Shown here in pieces: positions 55,179 through 62,842 of a stretch of DNA of 64,000 nucleotides (its first letter is position 1; each line of letters begins with the position of its first letter). This stretch comes from Ancylobacter rudongensis (GTDB lineage: Bacteria > Pseudomonadota > Alphaproteobacteria > Rhizobiales > Xanthobacteraceae): positions 1 through 64,000 of the forward strand of contig NZ_FMTP01000004.1 in NCBI RefSeq assembly GCF_900100155.1, read 5' to 3'. Under the pieces are notes generated by a model. The model was not told the DNA's origin, did no database searches, and saw nothing but the letters and a program-made list of their open reading frames with translations. The position numbers were made by a program, and so were the translations under genes.

Positions 55179-56819
55179 TCAGATGGCGGGGTAGCGGGGG
55201 ATATAGGCGAGCTCATTGATATGCGCTTCGATGTCGGCGGGGCGGGGCACCCGGGCGAGGCCCTTGTCGAAGATGAGCTCGGCGATGCGCGCCGCCACAT
55301 GCAGCGACGCTTTGCGGATATCGCGCTGCGGCGGATAGATGAGACCCAGCGCGAGGTCGTCCGGCGTCACCTGCTCGGCCACCGCCTTGGCGGCGACGAT
55401 GAACATGTCCTCGGTGACGCGGGTCGACTGGGTGGCGAGCACGGCCATGCCCATGGCGGGGAAGATGTAGACATTGTTGCCCTGGCCCGGCACGAACCGC
55501 TTGCCGCCGAACTCTACCGGCGGAAACGGGCTGCCGCTGGCGAAGATCGCCTGGCCATTGGACCATTTATAGGCTTCCTCTGCCGTGCATTCCGAACGCG
55601 AGGTGGGGTTCGAGTAGGGGAAGATGATCGGCCGGGCGTTTATCTTCGCCATCGCCTCGATCACCGCCTGGTTGAACAGCTTCGGCACGGTGCTGACGCC
55701 GACGATCCCCGTCGGCCGGATCGCCTCGATCGCCTCGACGAAAGAGGAGACCGGCGCGTGGTCGTGGGCGAAGGGCTTCTGGAACCCGGCAATGTCGGTG
55801 CGCGAATTGACCATCAGCCCGTTGACGTCGAACAGCCAGTTGCGGGCCCGGGCTTCCTCGACGGTCGCGCCTTCGAGCACCATGGCCTGGCTGATCAGCT
55901 CGGCAATGCCGGTCGCCGCCGAGCCGCCGCCGAGGAAGAGGAAGGTCTGGTCGGTGAGCTTCTCGCCGGAGAGCTTCAGTGCCCCGTAGATGCCGGCCAC
56001 GGCGACCGCCGCGGTGCCCTGGATATCGTCATTATAGGTGCAGATCTGGTCGCGGTAGCGCTCCAGGATCGGCACGGCATTGATATTGGCGAAGTCCTCC
56101 CACTGCAGGCAGCACAGGGGGAACAGCTCGGTCACCGCCTCCACGAACTCGGCGATGAAGGCGTCGTACTCCGCGCCCCGCACGCGGTTCTGGCGCAGGC
56201 CGAGATAGAGCGGATCGTCGAGCAGCGTGCCGTTATTGGTGCCGACATCAAGGGTGATCGGCAGCGTCATTTCCGGTGGCACGCCGGCGCAGACGGAGTA
56301 GAGCGCGAGCTTGCCGACCGGAATGCCCATGCCGTTGACCCCGAGGTCGCCGAGCCCGAGAATTCGCTCGCCATCGGTCACGACGATGAAGCGCACATCC
56401 GGATGCGGCCAGTGCGACAGCACCTCCTTCAGGCGTCCCTTCATGGTGATCGGCAGGTACATGCCACGCGTCGCGCGCAGCACATGGTCGTATTTCTGGC
56501 AGGCCTCGCCGACGGTCGGGGTATAGACCAGCGGCATGAACACCGCAGGGTCGGACATCAGCACCGCATAGTACAGCGTCTCGTTGCGGGCCTGCAGGTC
56601 GCTGAGCAGCAGGTATTTCTGCAGGTCGTTGTCGAGGATCGACAGCTGCAGGTGAATGCGGGCGACCTGCGTCTCCAGCGTATCGGCCATCGGCGGCAGG
56701 AAGCCTTCGAGGCCGAGCCGCGCCCGATCCTCGCTGGAGAACGCGCTGCCGCGGTTGAAGACGGGATCGTGCAGCAGGGACGGACCGCTCGTGGCGGGCT
56801 GGGTGCCGGACTGCGACAT
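55179..56819 (-). CDS. maeA: NAD-dependent malic enzyme
   Basis: A 546-residue enzyme converting malate to pyruvate and CO2 with NAD(P). The long N-terminal type (SfcA/MaeA rather than MaeB, no phosphotransacetylase tail) has VYTPTVGEACQKYDH, DGERILGLGDLGVNGMGI with the catalytic Tyr/Lys region, LQWEDFANINA and TYNDDIQGTAAV for metal binding, and FLGGGSAATGIAELI for NAD. IIFPYSNPTSRSECTAEEAY is the C-terminal hallmark. It is downstream of fumC on the same strand (94-bp gap) and upstream of the ThrE-type exporter. Confidence 0.94.
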   Translation of the reverse strand: MSQSGTQPATSGPSLLHDPVFNRGSAFSSEDRARLGLEGFLPPMADTLETQVARIHLQLSILDNDLQKYLLLSDLQARNETLYYAVLMSDPAVFMPLVYTPTVGEACQKYDHVLRATRGMYLPITMKGRLKEVLSHWPHPDVRFIVVTDGERILGLGDLGVNGMGIPVGKLALYSVCAGVPPEMTLPITLDVGTNNGTLLDDPLYLGLRQNRVRGAEYDAFIAEFVEAVTELFPLCCLQWEDFANINAVPILERYRDQICTYNDDIQGTAAVAVAGIYGALKLSGEKLTDQTFLFLGGGSAATGIAELISQAMVLEGATVEEARARNWLFDVNGLMVNSRTDIAGFQKPFAHDHAPVSSFVEAIEAIRPTGIVGVSTVPKLFNQAVIEAMAKINARPIIFPYSNPTSRSECTAEEAYKWSNGQAIFASGSPFPPVEFGGKRFVPGQGNNVYIFPAMGMAVLATQSTRVTEDMFIVAAKAVAEQVTPDDLALGLIYPPQRDIRKASLHVAARIAELIFDKGLARVPRPADIEAHINELAYIPRYPAI

Positions 56820-56913
56820 GGCTTGGTTCTCCAGGAGGACGCTTGGAAAGGCTTGAAGCTGCAGGGGCCCGGCAACGCCGCGCGGGCGCCGCCGGGCGAT
56901 ATCCGGAAAGGCC

Positions 56914-58326
56914 TCAGCCGTCCTGTTCCTTGGCGACGTAGGGCTTCACCATCTTCGCGGGATCGACCACCCGCATGAACTCCTCCTCGGTCACGAAGCC
57001 GAGTTCGAGCGCGGCTTCTTTAAGCGAGAGGTCGTTGTCCATCGCGTGATGGGCGATCTTCGACGCACGATCATAGCCGATCACCGGCGCCAACGCTGTG
57101 ACAAGCATCAGCGAGCGGTCGACATAGGACTGGATGCGCTTGAGGTTCGGCTTGGTCCCTTCGACCAGGAACCTGCGGAAATTGGTGCATCCGTCGGTGG
57201 CGATGGCGATGGAGTGCATGATGTTGAAGATCATCAGCGGCTTGTAGACGTTCATCTCCAGATAGCCGCTGGCGCCGCCGACGCCGACGCTGACATCATT
57301 GCCCATCATCTGCACGGCGATCATGGTCAGCGCCTCGGCCTGGGTCGGGTTGACCTTGCCGGGCATGATCGAGGAACCGGGCTCGTTCTCCGGGATGATC
57401 AGCTCGGCGAAGCCGGCGCGCGGGCCGCAGGACATCAGCCGGATATCGTTGGCGATCTTGTAGAGCGAGACCGCCACCGTGCGCAGCGTGCCGGAAAACT
57501 GCACCAGCGCGTCATGCGCGCCCTGCACGGTGAACTTGTTCGGCGCCGTCACATAGGGCAGGCCGGTGAGGGTGGCGATTTCCGCCGCCACCGCCTCGGC
57601 GAAGCCCGGCGCCGCATTGATGCCGGTGCCGACCGCCGTGCCGCCGAGCGCGAGGCGATAGACGTCGCCGAGCGCGGCCTCAAGGCGCGCCACGTCGTCG
57701 GCTAGCATGCCGGCATAGCCCGACCATTCCTGGCCCAGCGTGATCGGCGTCGCGTCCTGCATGTGGGTGCGGCCGATCTTGACGATATCCGCCCATTCTT
57801 CCGCCTTGGCGGTGATGGCGCCCTCAAGCGCCTTGAGAGCCGGGATCAGGCGCTGGGTCGCGTTCACCCCGACGGCGATGTGCATCGCCGAGGGGAACGA
57901 GTCGTTGGACGACTGCGACATGTTCACATGGTCGTTCGGGTGAACCGGCGCCTTGCTGCCGAGCGGGGTGCCGGCGAGCTGGCAGCAGCGGTTGGAGATC
58001 ACCTCGTTGACGTTCATGTTGAACTGGGTGCCGCTGCCGGTCATCCACACATGCAGCGGAAACATGTCGTGATGCTGGCCGGCGAGAATTTCGTCGCACA
58101 CCGTCACGATGAGCTTGAACGCCTCGTCGGGCAGGCGGCCGCCGGCGTGATTGGCCCGCGCCGCTCCCTTTTTCAGGAGCGCATAGGCGGTGATCATTTC
58201 GCGCGGCATCAGGTCCTTGCCGATGCTGAAATGCTCGAGCGAGCGCTGCGTCTGGGCGCCCCAGAGCTTGTCGGCCGGGACCTGGACTTCGCCCAGGCTG
58301 TCGGTTTCTTGGCGGAAATCAGACAT
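56914..58326 (-). CDS. fumC: Class II fumarase
   Basis: A 470-residue homotetrameric hydratase interconverting fumarate and malate. Signature [13 protein letters not shown] (about 323-335) carries the catalytic Ser loop. Other landmarks are [35 protein letters not shown] and [20 protein letters not shown]. Aspartases share this fold, but the set of residues and length favour fumarase. The Phe in GTQFNMN, where Ser or Thr is usual, is a small oddity. It lies ahead of maeA on the minus strand, giving fumarate to malate to pyruvate. Confidence 0.9.
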   Translation of the reverse strand: MSDFRQETDSLGEVQVPADKLWGAQTQRSLEHFSIGKDLMPREMITAYALLKKGAARANHAGGRLPDEAFKLIVTVCDEILAGQHHDMFPLHVWMTGSGTQFNMNVNEVISNRCCQLAGTPLGSKAPVHPNDHVNMSQSSNDSFPSAMHIAVGVNATQRLIPALKALEGAITAKAEEWADIVKIGRTHMQDATPITLGQEWSGYAGMLADDVARLEAALGDVYRLALGGTAVGTGINAAPGFAEAVAAEIATLTGLPYVTAPNKFTVQGAHDALVQFSGTLRTVAVSLYKIANDIRLMSCGPRAGFAELIIPENEPGSSIMPGKVNPTQAEALTMIAVQMMGNDVSVGVGGASGYLEMNVYKPLMIFNIMHSIAIATDGCTNFRRFLVEGTKPNLKRIQSYVDRSLMLVTALAPVIGYDRASKIAHHAMDNDLSLKEAALELGFVTEEEFMRVVDPAKMVKPYVAKEQDG

Positions 58327-58546
58327 GTGGAACCTTCTGGTGGCCGAAGCCTCGGCCCAAGATCAGCGACGAGGTGAGGTGGGATATCCTACCTCCCACG
58401 CGGGCCTTGCCCAAAGCTCTCTGACTTCGCCACAGCCTGTCAAGGAAACCGATCCGGGTCCGGCGGGGAGGGCGGAAAGGCCCTTGCCGGCTGCCCCGGT
58501 CCGTTGCGTCAGCCTGCCCTTCAGGAGCATATCTTGATAAGGCAAT

Positions 58547-58559
58547 TCTATTCAATAGA
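58547..58559. promoter_or_regulatory. Palindrome TCTATTCAATAGA upstream of the isomerase gene
   Basis: A perfect 6-bp inverted repeat around one base, flanked by two TTGATAA copies (58534 and 58561), in the AT-rich part of the 351-bp divergent gap 58327-58677. The rest of this gap shows nothing else recognisable apart from presumed promoters for fumC and the next gene. It is a candidate operator with no known ligand. Confidence 0.45.
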
Positions 58560-58677
58560 TTTGATAATACTAATGTTGGCTATGGGGCGTAGCGTATTTG
58601 TAATTCTGAGTAAAAGAAGTATCGTCTAAAGAATGATTTATCTCCTTTGCACTGAATGATGGACGGGCAGCGCCGCG

Positions 58678-59457
58678 ATGACGAGACTTTCTGGAGCCGA
58701 AGCGAGCCCCACTTTCGCCTATGACGGCTACGCTACACTCGGGCGCATCGGTCTTATCTATATCGCCTCCAGCGTGGTGATGGATGCGGAGATGGCCGCG
58801 ATGGCGGCGCCCGGTCTTGCCGTGCACACCACGCGCCTGCGCCTGCCCAAGGTCACGCTCGAAGGGATCGACGCGATGATGACCGCGCCGGAGCTTGAGC
58901 AGTCCGCCCGCCTGGTCGGCTCGGCGCCCATTGACGCGCTGTGCTTCGGCGGCACCAGCGCCTCCTTCGTCTATGGCACCGCCTATGACAAGGCGCTGAT
59001 CGCGCGCATGGAAGGCTGGGCGCCCGGCCCGCGGGTGACGACCGCGTCCACCGCCTCGCTGGCGGCGCTGGCGGCGGTGAAGGCCGGCCCGGTGGCGCTG
59101 GCGACGCCCTATGTCGATGCCATCCACCAGCGCGCGATCAACTTCCTCGGCTCCAATGGCCATCCGGTGCTGCGGCACGGCAATCTTGGTATCGACGAGG
59201 ACCACGCCCTGGCGGAGGTGCCGCTGGAGAAGGTCTATGACCTCGTCTGCTCGGTCGACCATCCCGATGCTACCGCGATCTTCATCAGCTGCACCAATTT
59301 CCGCTCGGTCGGCGTGATCGCGGCCCTGGAGACGGCGCTCGGCAAGCCGGTGATTTCGGCGGTTCAGGCGTCCTTCTGGCATTGCCTCGAGATCACCGGC
59401 ATCCAGGGAGCGCGCCCCGGCTACGGCCAGTTGCTGGACAACCGGCTCGCTCGATGA
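58678..59457 (+). CDS. Maleate isomerase/arylmalonate decarboxylase family protein (Asp/Glu racemase fold)
   Basis: A 259-residue protein of the Asp/Glu racemase superfamily. Two conserved Cys are seen, C89 in ALCFGGTSASFVYG and C205 in FISCTNFRSVGVI. The CTNFR form resembles the second Cys motif of maleate isomerase, which converts maleate to fumarate through a Cys adduct; both Cys are kept, whereas arylmalonate decarboxylases usually keep one. The N-terminus YDGYATLGRIGLIYIASSVVMDAEM fits that group. It is divergent from fumC, whose substrate would be the product. Substrate identity is inferred. Confidence 0.8.
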   Translation: MTRLSGAEASPTFAYDGYATLGRIGLIYIASSVVMDAEMAAMAAPGLAVHTTRLRLPKVTLEGIDAMMTAPELEQSARLVGSAPIDALCFGGTSASFVYGTAYDKALIARMEGWAPGPRVTTASTASLAALAAVKAGPVALATPYVDAIHQRAINFLGSNGHPVLRHGNLGIDEDHALAEVPLEKVYDLVCSVDHPDATAIFISCTNFRSVGVIAALETALGKPVISAVQASFWHCLEITGIQGARPGYGQLLDNRLAR

Positions 59458-59721
59458 GCGGAGCGCGTAGGATAGATCCATCCAATGCAATGCAGCGAAT
59501 AAATATATTTTATTGATAGCCTGCAAGACGGCACGCTGCCCACCTCATGTCTCGGTGCGGCGGATCGGCCCGCCGGATGCCGGGCGTGTATTTCAAGTAA
59601 TAAGTCCACAAGATCAAATTATTCTCATCTTCAATGTGTCAGGCTCTGAACGTTATGGCGTTCGGAGTTTTCATTGTTGCTTTATAAGAACTAGTGGTCT
59701 AATTGCCAAGATATGAAACAA

Positions 59722-59742
59722 GTCTATGTCCATAAAATAGAC
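59722..59742. promoter_or_regulatory. Inverted repeat GTCTAT-N9-ATAGAC
   Basis: A perfect 6-bp inverted repeat in the AT-rich stretch 59458-59840, about 100 bp upstream of the amidase remnant. The arms share CTAT/ATAG with the palindrome at 58547. It could be an operator for this catabolic region; that is only a suggestion. Nothing else is seen in the stretch. Confidence 0.35.
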
Positions 59743-59840
59743 AACTGCACAAATTTAATGTGATGGGTCAGGGTATCAGTATTTATACTTGACGAAGCGG
59801 CATCGTTCTCCAAAATCAGCGACACAAGAGAGGTGTCGCC

Positions 59841-59990
59841 ATGCTTGAGATGTCCGCTCGGCAGATCGGAACGCTCATCGGCCGCGAGCAAGTGTCGCCG
59901 CTGGACCTAGAACGCGCGGGTTTTGTGCGGTTCGAGGCGGTGCTCCCTTAGGTCAATGCCTTTCGCCGTCAGCGCCGGGTAGGTGACGCA
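59841..59990 (+). pseudogene. Amidase-family N-terminal remnant with in-frame stop
   Basis: ATG 59841 (preceded by GAGAGG) opens MLEMSARQIGTLIGREQVSP, then LDLERAGFVRFEAVLP and TAG at 59949-59951. Reading on in the same frame gives VNAFRRQRR. This matches the usual amidase-signature-family start (SAxELxxLIxxREVSPxEL...RIEAxNPxVNAF), including VNAF after the stop. Homology fades by about 59980, and no Ser-Ser-Lys catalytic region follows before the next gene. It is therefore a truncated, broken amidase, probably a scar of a deleted catabolic gene. Confidence 0.6.
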
Positions 59991-60062
59991 AGCGCTTCGT
60001 CTTGCGCCCGGCAGCCCGGGCCGTGGCCGCGCTGAAGCTCATGAGTCACTGGAGAGCAGGTT

Positions 60063-61157
60063 TTGCAGATCAAGGACGTGCGCGTCAGCGTGCATCGGTT
60101 CAAGAATTCGGTGCCGCTGATCAACAAGCCGATCGAGGATGATTTCCGCATCATCTGCGAGATCGAGACCGACGAAGGGCATGTCGGCGTCGGCATGGCG
60201 TCGCGCTTCCTCTGGCACGGGGTGGCGGCGATCGTTGAGAAGCATCTCGGCCCGGCGATCATCGGCATGGACCCGCGCGATCTTGAGAAGATCCACGCCC
60301 GGCTGCAGCCGCTGATCTCCGAGCGCGGCGCGATGACCGGCATCAACCTGGCCGGCCTGTCCTGCGTCGACCTCGCGCTCTGGGACGTGATCGGCAAGGC
60401 CAGCAACCAGACCGTTGCCCAGATGCTCGGCGGCGCCAAGGATTATGCCGACGCCTATGTCACCTATGGCTTCGGTGCCTTCGAGACCGAGCACCTGATC
60501 GAGATGGCGCGGATACTGATCGGCAAGGGGCATACGCGCCTGAAGATGCTGGTCGGCACCGGCCGGGGCCTGGTCGCAGATGCCCGCCGCGTCGCCGCCG
60601 TCCGCGAGGCGGTGGGCGAGGACATCCTGCTTGCGGTCGACGCCAATGAGAGCCTGCGGGCGGAAGAAGCGCTGCGCATCGCCAAGATGATTGAGCCCTA
60701 TAACATCGCCTGGTTCGAGGACCCCCTGCAGCGTGTCGATGCCCGCGATCTCGGCAATATGCGTAAGCGCACCAGCATCCCGCTCTCCGCCGGGCAGATG
60801 GATGGGCATTCGCTGCGCTTCCGCGAATGGATCGAGCATGACGCGATCGACATCTTCATGCCGAACAGCATGTATAATGGCGGGATGACCGAGACCCGCC
60901 GGGTCGCTCATCTCTCCCAGATCTACAACAAGCCCTTGTCCGACGCCGGTGGCGGCGGCGTGTGGTGCGTTCATCACGTCGCCGGGTTTCGAAACGGCAC
61001 GCTGGCGGAAATCCACCTCGGCACCGAGCAGGTGGAGGAGCAGATGTTCGTCGACCCGCCTCGGGCGGTGAACGGACGGATCGCCATACCGGCCGCGCCA
61101 GGCTTCGGCGTCACGCTCGACAGGGATGTCCTCAAGGAAACGCTCGTCAGCGCCTGA
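60063..61157 (+). CDS. Enolase-superfamily (mandelate racemase-like) protein with divergent active site
   Basis: A 364-residue protein with the N-terminal capping domain (about 1-120) and (beta/alpha)7-beta barrel of the mandelate racemase/muconate lactonizing group. Two metal ligands are kept, D193 (AVDANES) and E219 (WFEDPLQ). The third is Gln (Q245 in SAGQMDG), the dyad Asp is Asn (N268 in FMPNSMYNGG), and KxK is K161-M-L163. Spacings between these positions equal those of mandelate racemase. A HH pair in WCVHHVAGF may compensate. Start is TTG 60063 with GGAGAG upstream. It precedes the TRAP genes, so an organic-acid or sugar-acid substrate is likely, identity unknown. Confidence 0.85.
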   Translation: MQIKDVRVSVHRFKNSVPLINKPIEDDFRIICEIETDEGHVGVGMASRFLWHGVAAIVEKHLGPAIIGMDPRDLEKIHARLQPLISERGAMTGINLAGLSCVDLALWDVIGKASNQTVAQMLGGAKDYADAYVTYGFGAFETEHLIEMARILIGKGHTRLKMLVGTGRGLVADARRVAAVREAVGEDILLAVDANESLRAEEALRIAKMIEPYNIAWFEDPLQRVDARDLGNMRKRTSIPLSAGQMDGHSLRFREWIEHDAIDIFMPNSMYNGGMTETRRVAHLSQIYNKPLSDAGGGGVWCVHHVAGFRNGTLAEIHLGTEQVEEQMFVDPPRAVNGRIAIPAAPGFGVTLDRDVLKETLVSA

Positions 61158-61181
61158 CGGGCCAACGCAGGAGACTGAGTA

Positions 61182-62174
61182 ATGACACGCCGCCTCACGT
61201 CCAGTGCCGTGCTCGCAGCCCTCGCTCTCGGCGCGGCCCTCTTCACCGCCCCCGCGAGTGCCCAGCCGCTGCATCTTAAGATCGCCAGCCCGTCGCCGGC
61301 CGGCGGCTTCGATACCGTCATGGCGCAGAAGATCGCCGACAAGATGAAGGCCAAGCTTGGCGACCAGTTCACCTATGAGCTGTTCGACAATGCCACCATC
61401 GGCGACGAAGTCGTCCACATGCAGCAGGTGCGCACCGGCCAGATCGACATGACGCCGCTCGGCTCGGACGCCGTGACCCTCGACCCGGTATGGGCGGTGT
61501 TCGACATGCCGTTCATCTTCGCCGACCGCGCGGCGGTGGCCAAGGCGCTCGACGGCCCGTTCGGGCAGGAGCTTGCCGCTTCCATGCGCGAGAAGGCCGG
61601 CCTCGAAGTGCTGGCTTTCGGTGAAATCGGCTTCCGCCAGATCACCAACAGCGTCCGGCCGATCAAGACCCCGGCCGATTTCAAGGGGATGAAGATCCGC
61701 GTGCCGGGCAGCGAAACCCGCATGCTGACCTTCAAGACCCTCGGCGCGACCCCGGTCAACATGAACTTCGGCGAGGTGTTCCTCGCCCTGCAGAACAAGA
61801 CCATCGACGGGCAGGAGAACCCGCTGAACGACATCGTCGAGCGCTCGCTCAACGAGGTCCAGCCCTACATCTCGATCTCCAACCACGTCTACACGCCCGT
61901 CACCTTCGTGATGAACGCCCGCAAGTTCGCCGCTCTCCCCGACGAACAGAAGGCGATGCTGAAGGAAGCCGCGCTGGAATCCGCCAAGGAGATCCGCGAA
62001 CTCGGCGCGGTGAAGGATGTCGAGCTCCTGGCCAAGCTGAAGGCGGCCGGCAAGAACGAGATCATCGAGATCGATCGCGCCTCGTTCGTCGCCGCCTCGC
62101 AGCCGCTCTACGAACAGATCGGCGCCATCGCCGGTGGCACCTACGCCGCCGACCTGCTGAAGGCCGTCAAGTAG
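61182..62174 (+). CDS. dctP: TRAP transporter solute-binding protein (DctP family)
   Basis: A 330-residue exported binding protein with a signal peptide (about 1-27, ending APASAQ). Mature segments are typical of DctP: MPFIFADRAAVAKAL, FRQITNSVRPIKTPADFKGMKIRVPGSETR with the conserved substrate-binding Arg, and FGEVFLALQNKTIDGQENPLNDI. It delivers an organic acid to the membrane subunits. It starts 24 bp after the enolase-superfamily gene, with GGAGACTGAG ahead. Confidence 0.93.
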   Translation: MTRRLTSSAVLAALALGAALFTAPASAQPLHLKIASPSPAGGFDTVMAQKIADKMKAKLGDQFTYELFDNATIGDEVVHMQQVRTGQIDMTPLGSDAVTLDPVWAVFDMPFIFADRAAVAKALDGPFGQELAASMREKAGLEVLAFGEIGFRQITNSVRPIKTPADFKGMKIRVPGSETRMLTFKTLGATPVNMNFGEVFLALQNKTIDGQENPLNDIVERSLNEVQPYISISNHVYTPVTFVMNARKFAALPDEQKAMLKEAALESAKEIRELGAVKDVELLAKLKAAGKNEIIEIDRASFVAASQPLYEQIGAIAGGTYAADLLKAVK

Positions 62175-62251
62175 CGGCACCCGGCCCCGCGCATCAGTGG
62201 CGTCCGGCCGCATGTCGCGCCGCCGGGCGTCTTCTCTCAGGAACGGATGCG

Positions 62252-62842
62252 ATGTCCTTGCCCGCCCAGCCCACCCCCATCGACGAAGACCTCCGCCGCC
62301 AGTTGGAGGAGGCCGAATTCGAGGTCGAGCTCGGACAGAACGAACGGGGCCTCGACGCCTGGATCAACGGCATTGCCGGCGCGCTCGGGGCGGCGACGCT
62401 GGCGGTCATCACCCTTCTCGTCTTCACCAATGGCTCGCTGCGCTACCTCTTCAATTCCGGCATCATCTGGGCGGATGAGATCGTGATCGCGCTTGTTCCC
62501 TGGCTCACCATGATCGGCATGTTCCTGTCGGTGCGCCGGCGGGAGATCATCCGCATCACCCATTTCGCCAATCGCCTGCCGGAGCGGGTCCGCCGCCTCA
62601 TCAATGCCTTCGCCGATCTGCTCTCGGCGGCCTCCTTCGCCTATCTCGCCTTCTTCTCGTTGGATTATTTCGCGCTGTTCGGCGGCGACAAGACGATCTA
62701 CCTCAAGATCCCGAAGGGCTGGTTCGTCTCGGCGATGGTCATCGGCTCGGTGTTGCTCGCCCTTGCCTTCCTGGTGGATTTCCTGCGCAGCCTGCGCGCC
62801 CCGCGCGCCGCGCCGGTCTCCGAGGAGGGGGCGGCACGATGA
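62252..62842 (+). CDS. dctQ: TRAP transporter small permease (DctQ family)
   Basis: A 196-residue membrane protein with four hydrophobic segments (about 38-60, 72-95, 115-138, 157-178). The segment WADEIVIALVPWLTMIGMFLSVRRREIIRI is the DctQ hallmark. An acidic N-terminus of about 35 residues precedes the first helix. It overlaps dctM by ATGA. It forms the sodium-driven uptake unit with DctM. Confidence 0.9.
   Translation: MSLPAQPTPIDEDLRRQLEEAEFEVELGQNERGLDAWINGIAGALGAATLAVITLLVFTNGSLRYLFNSGIIWADEIVIALVPWLTMIGMFLSVRRREIIRITHFANRLPERVRRLINAFADLLSAASFAYLAFFSLDYFALFGGDKTIYLKIPKGWFVSAMVIGSVLLALAFLVDFLRSLRAPRAAPVSEEGAAR

Noticed and set aside
60039..62213. 724-residue minus-strand frame opposite the enolase-like and dctP genes
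   Set aside because: The plus-strand genes have clear family motifs; this frame has shadow composition and no domain.
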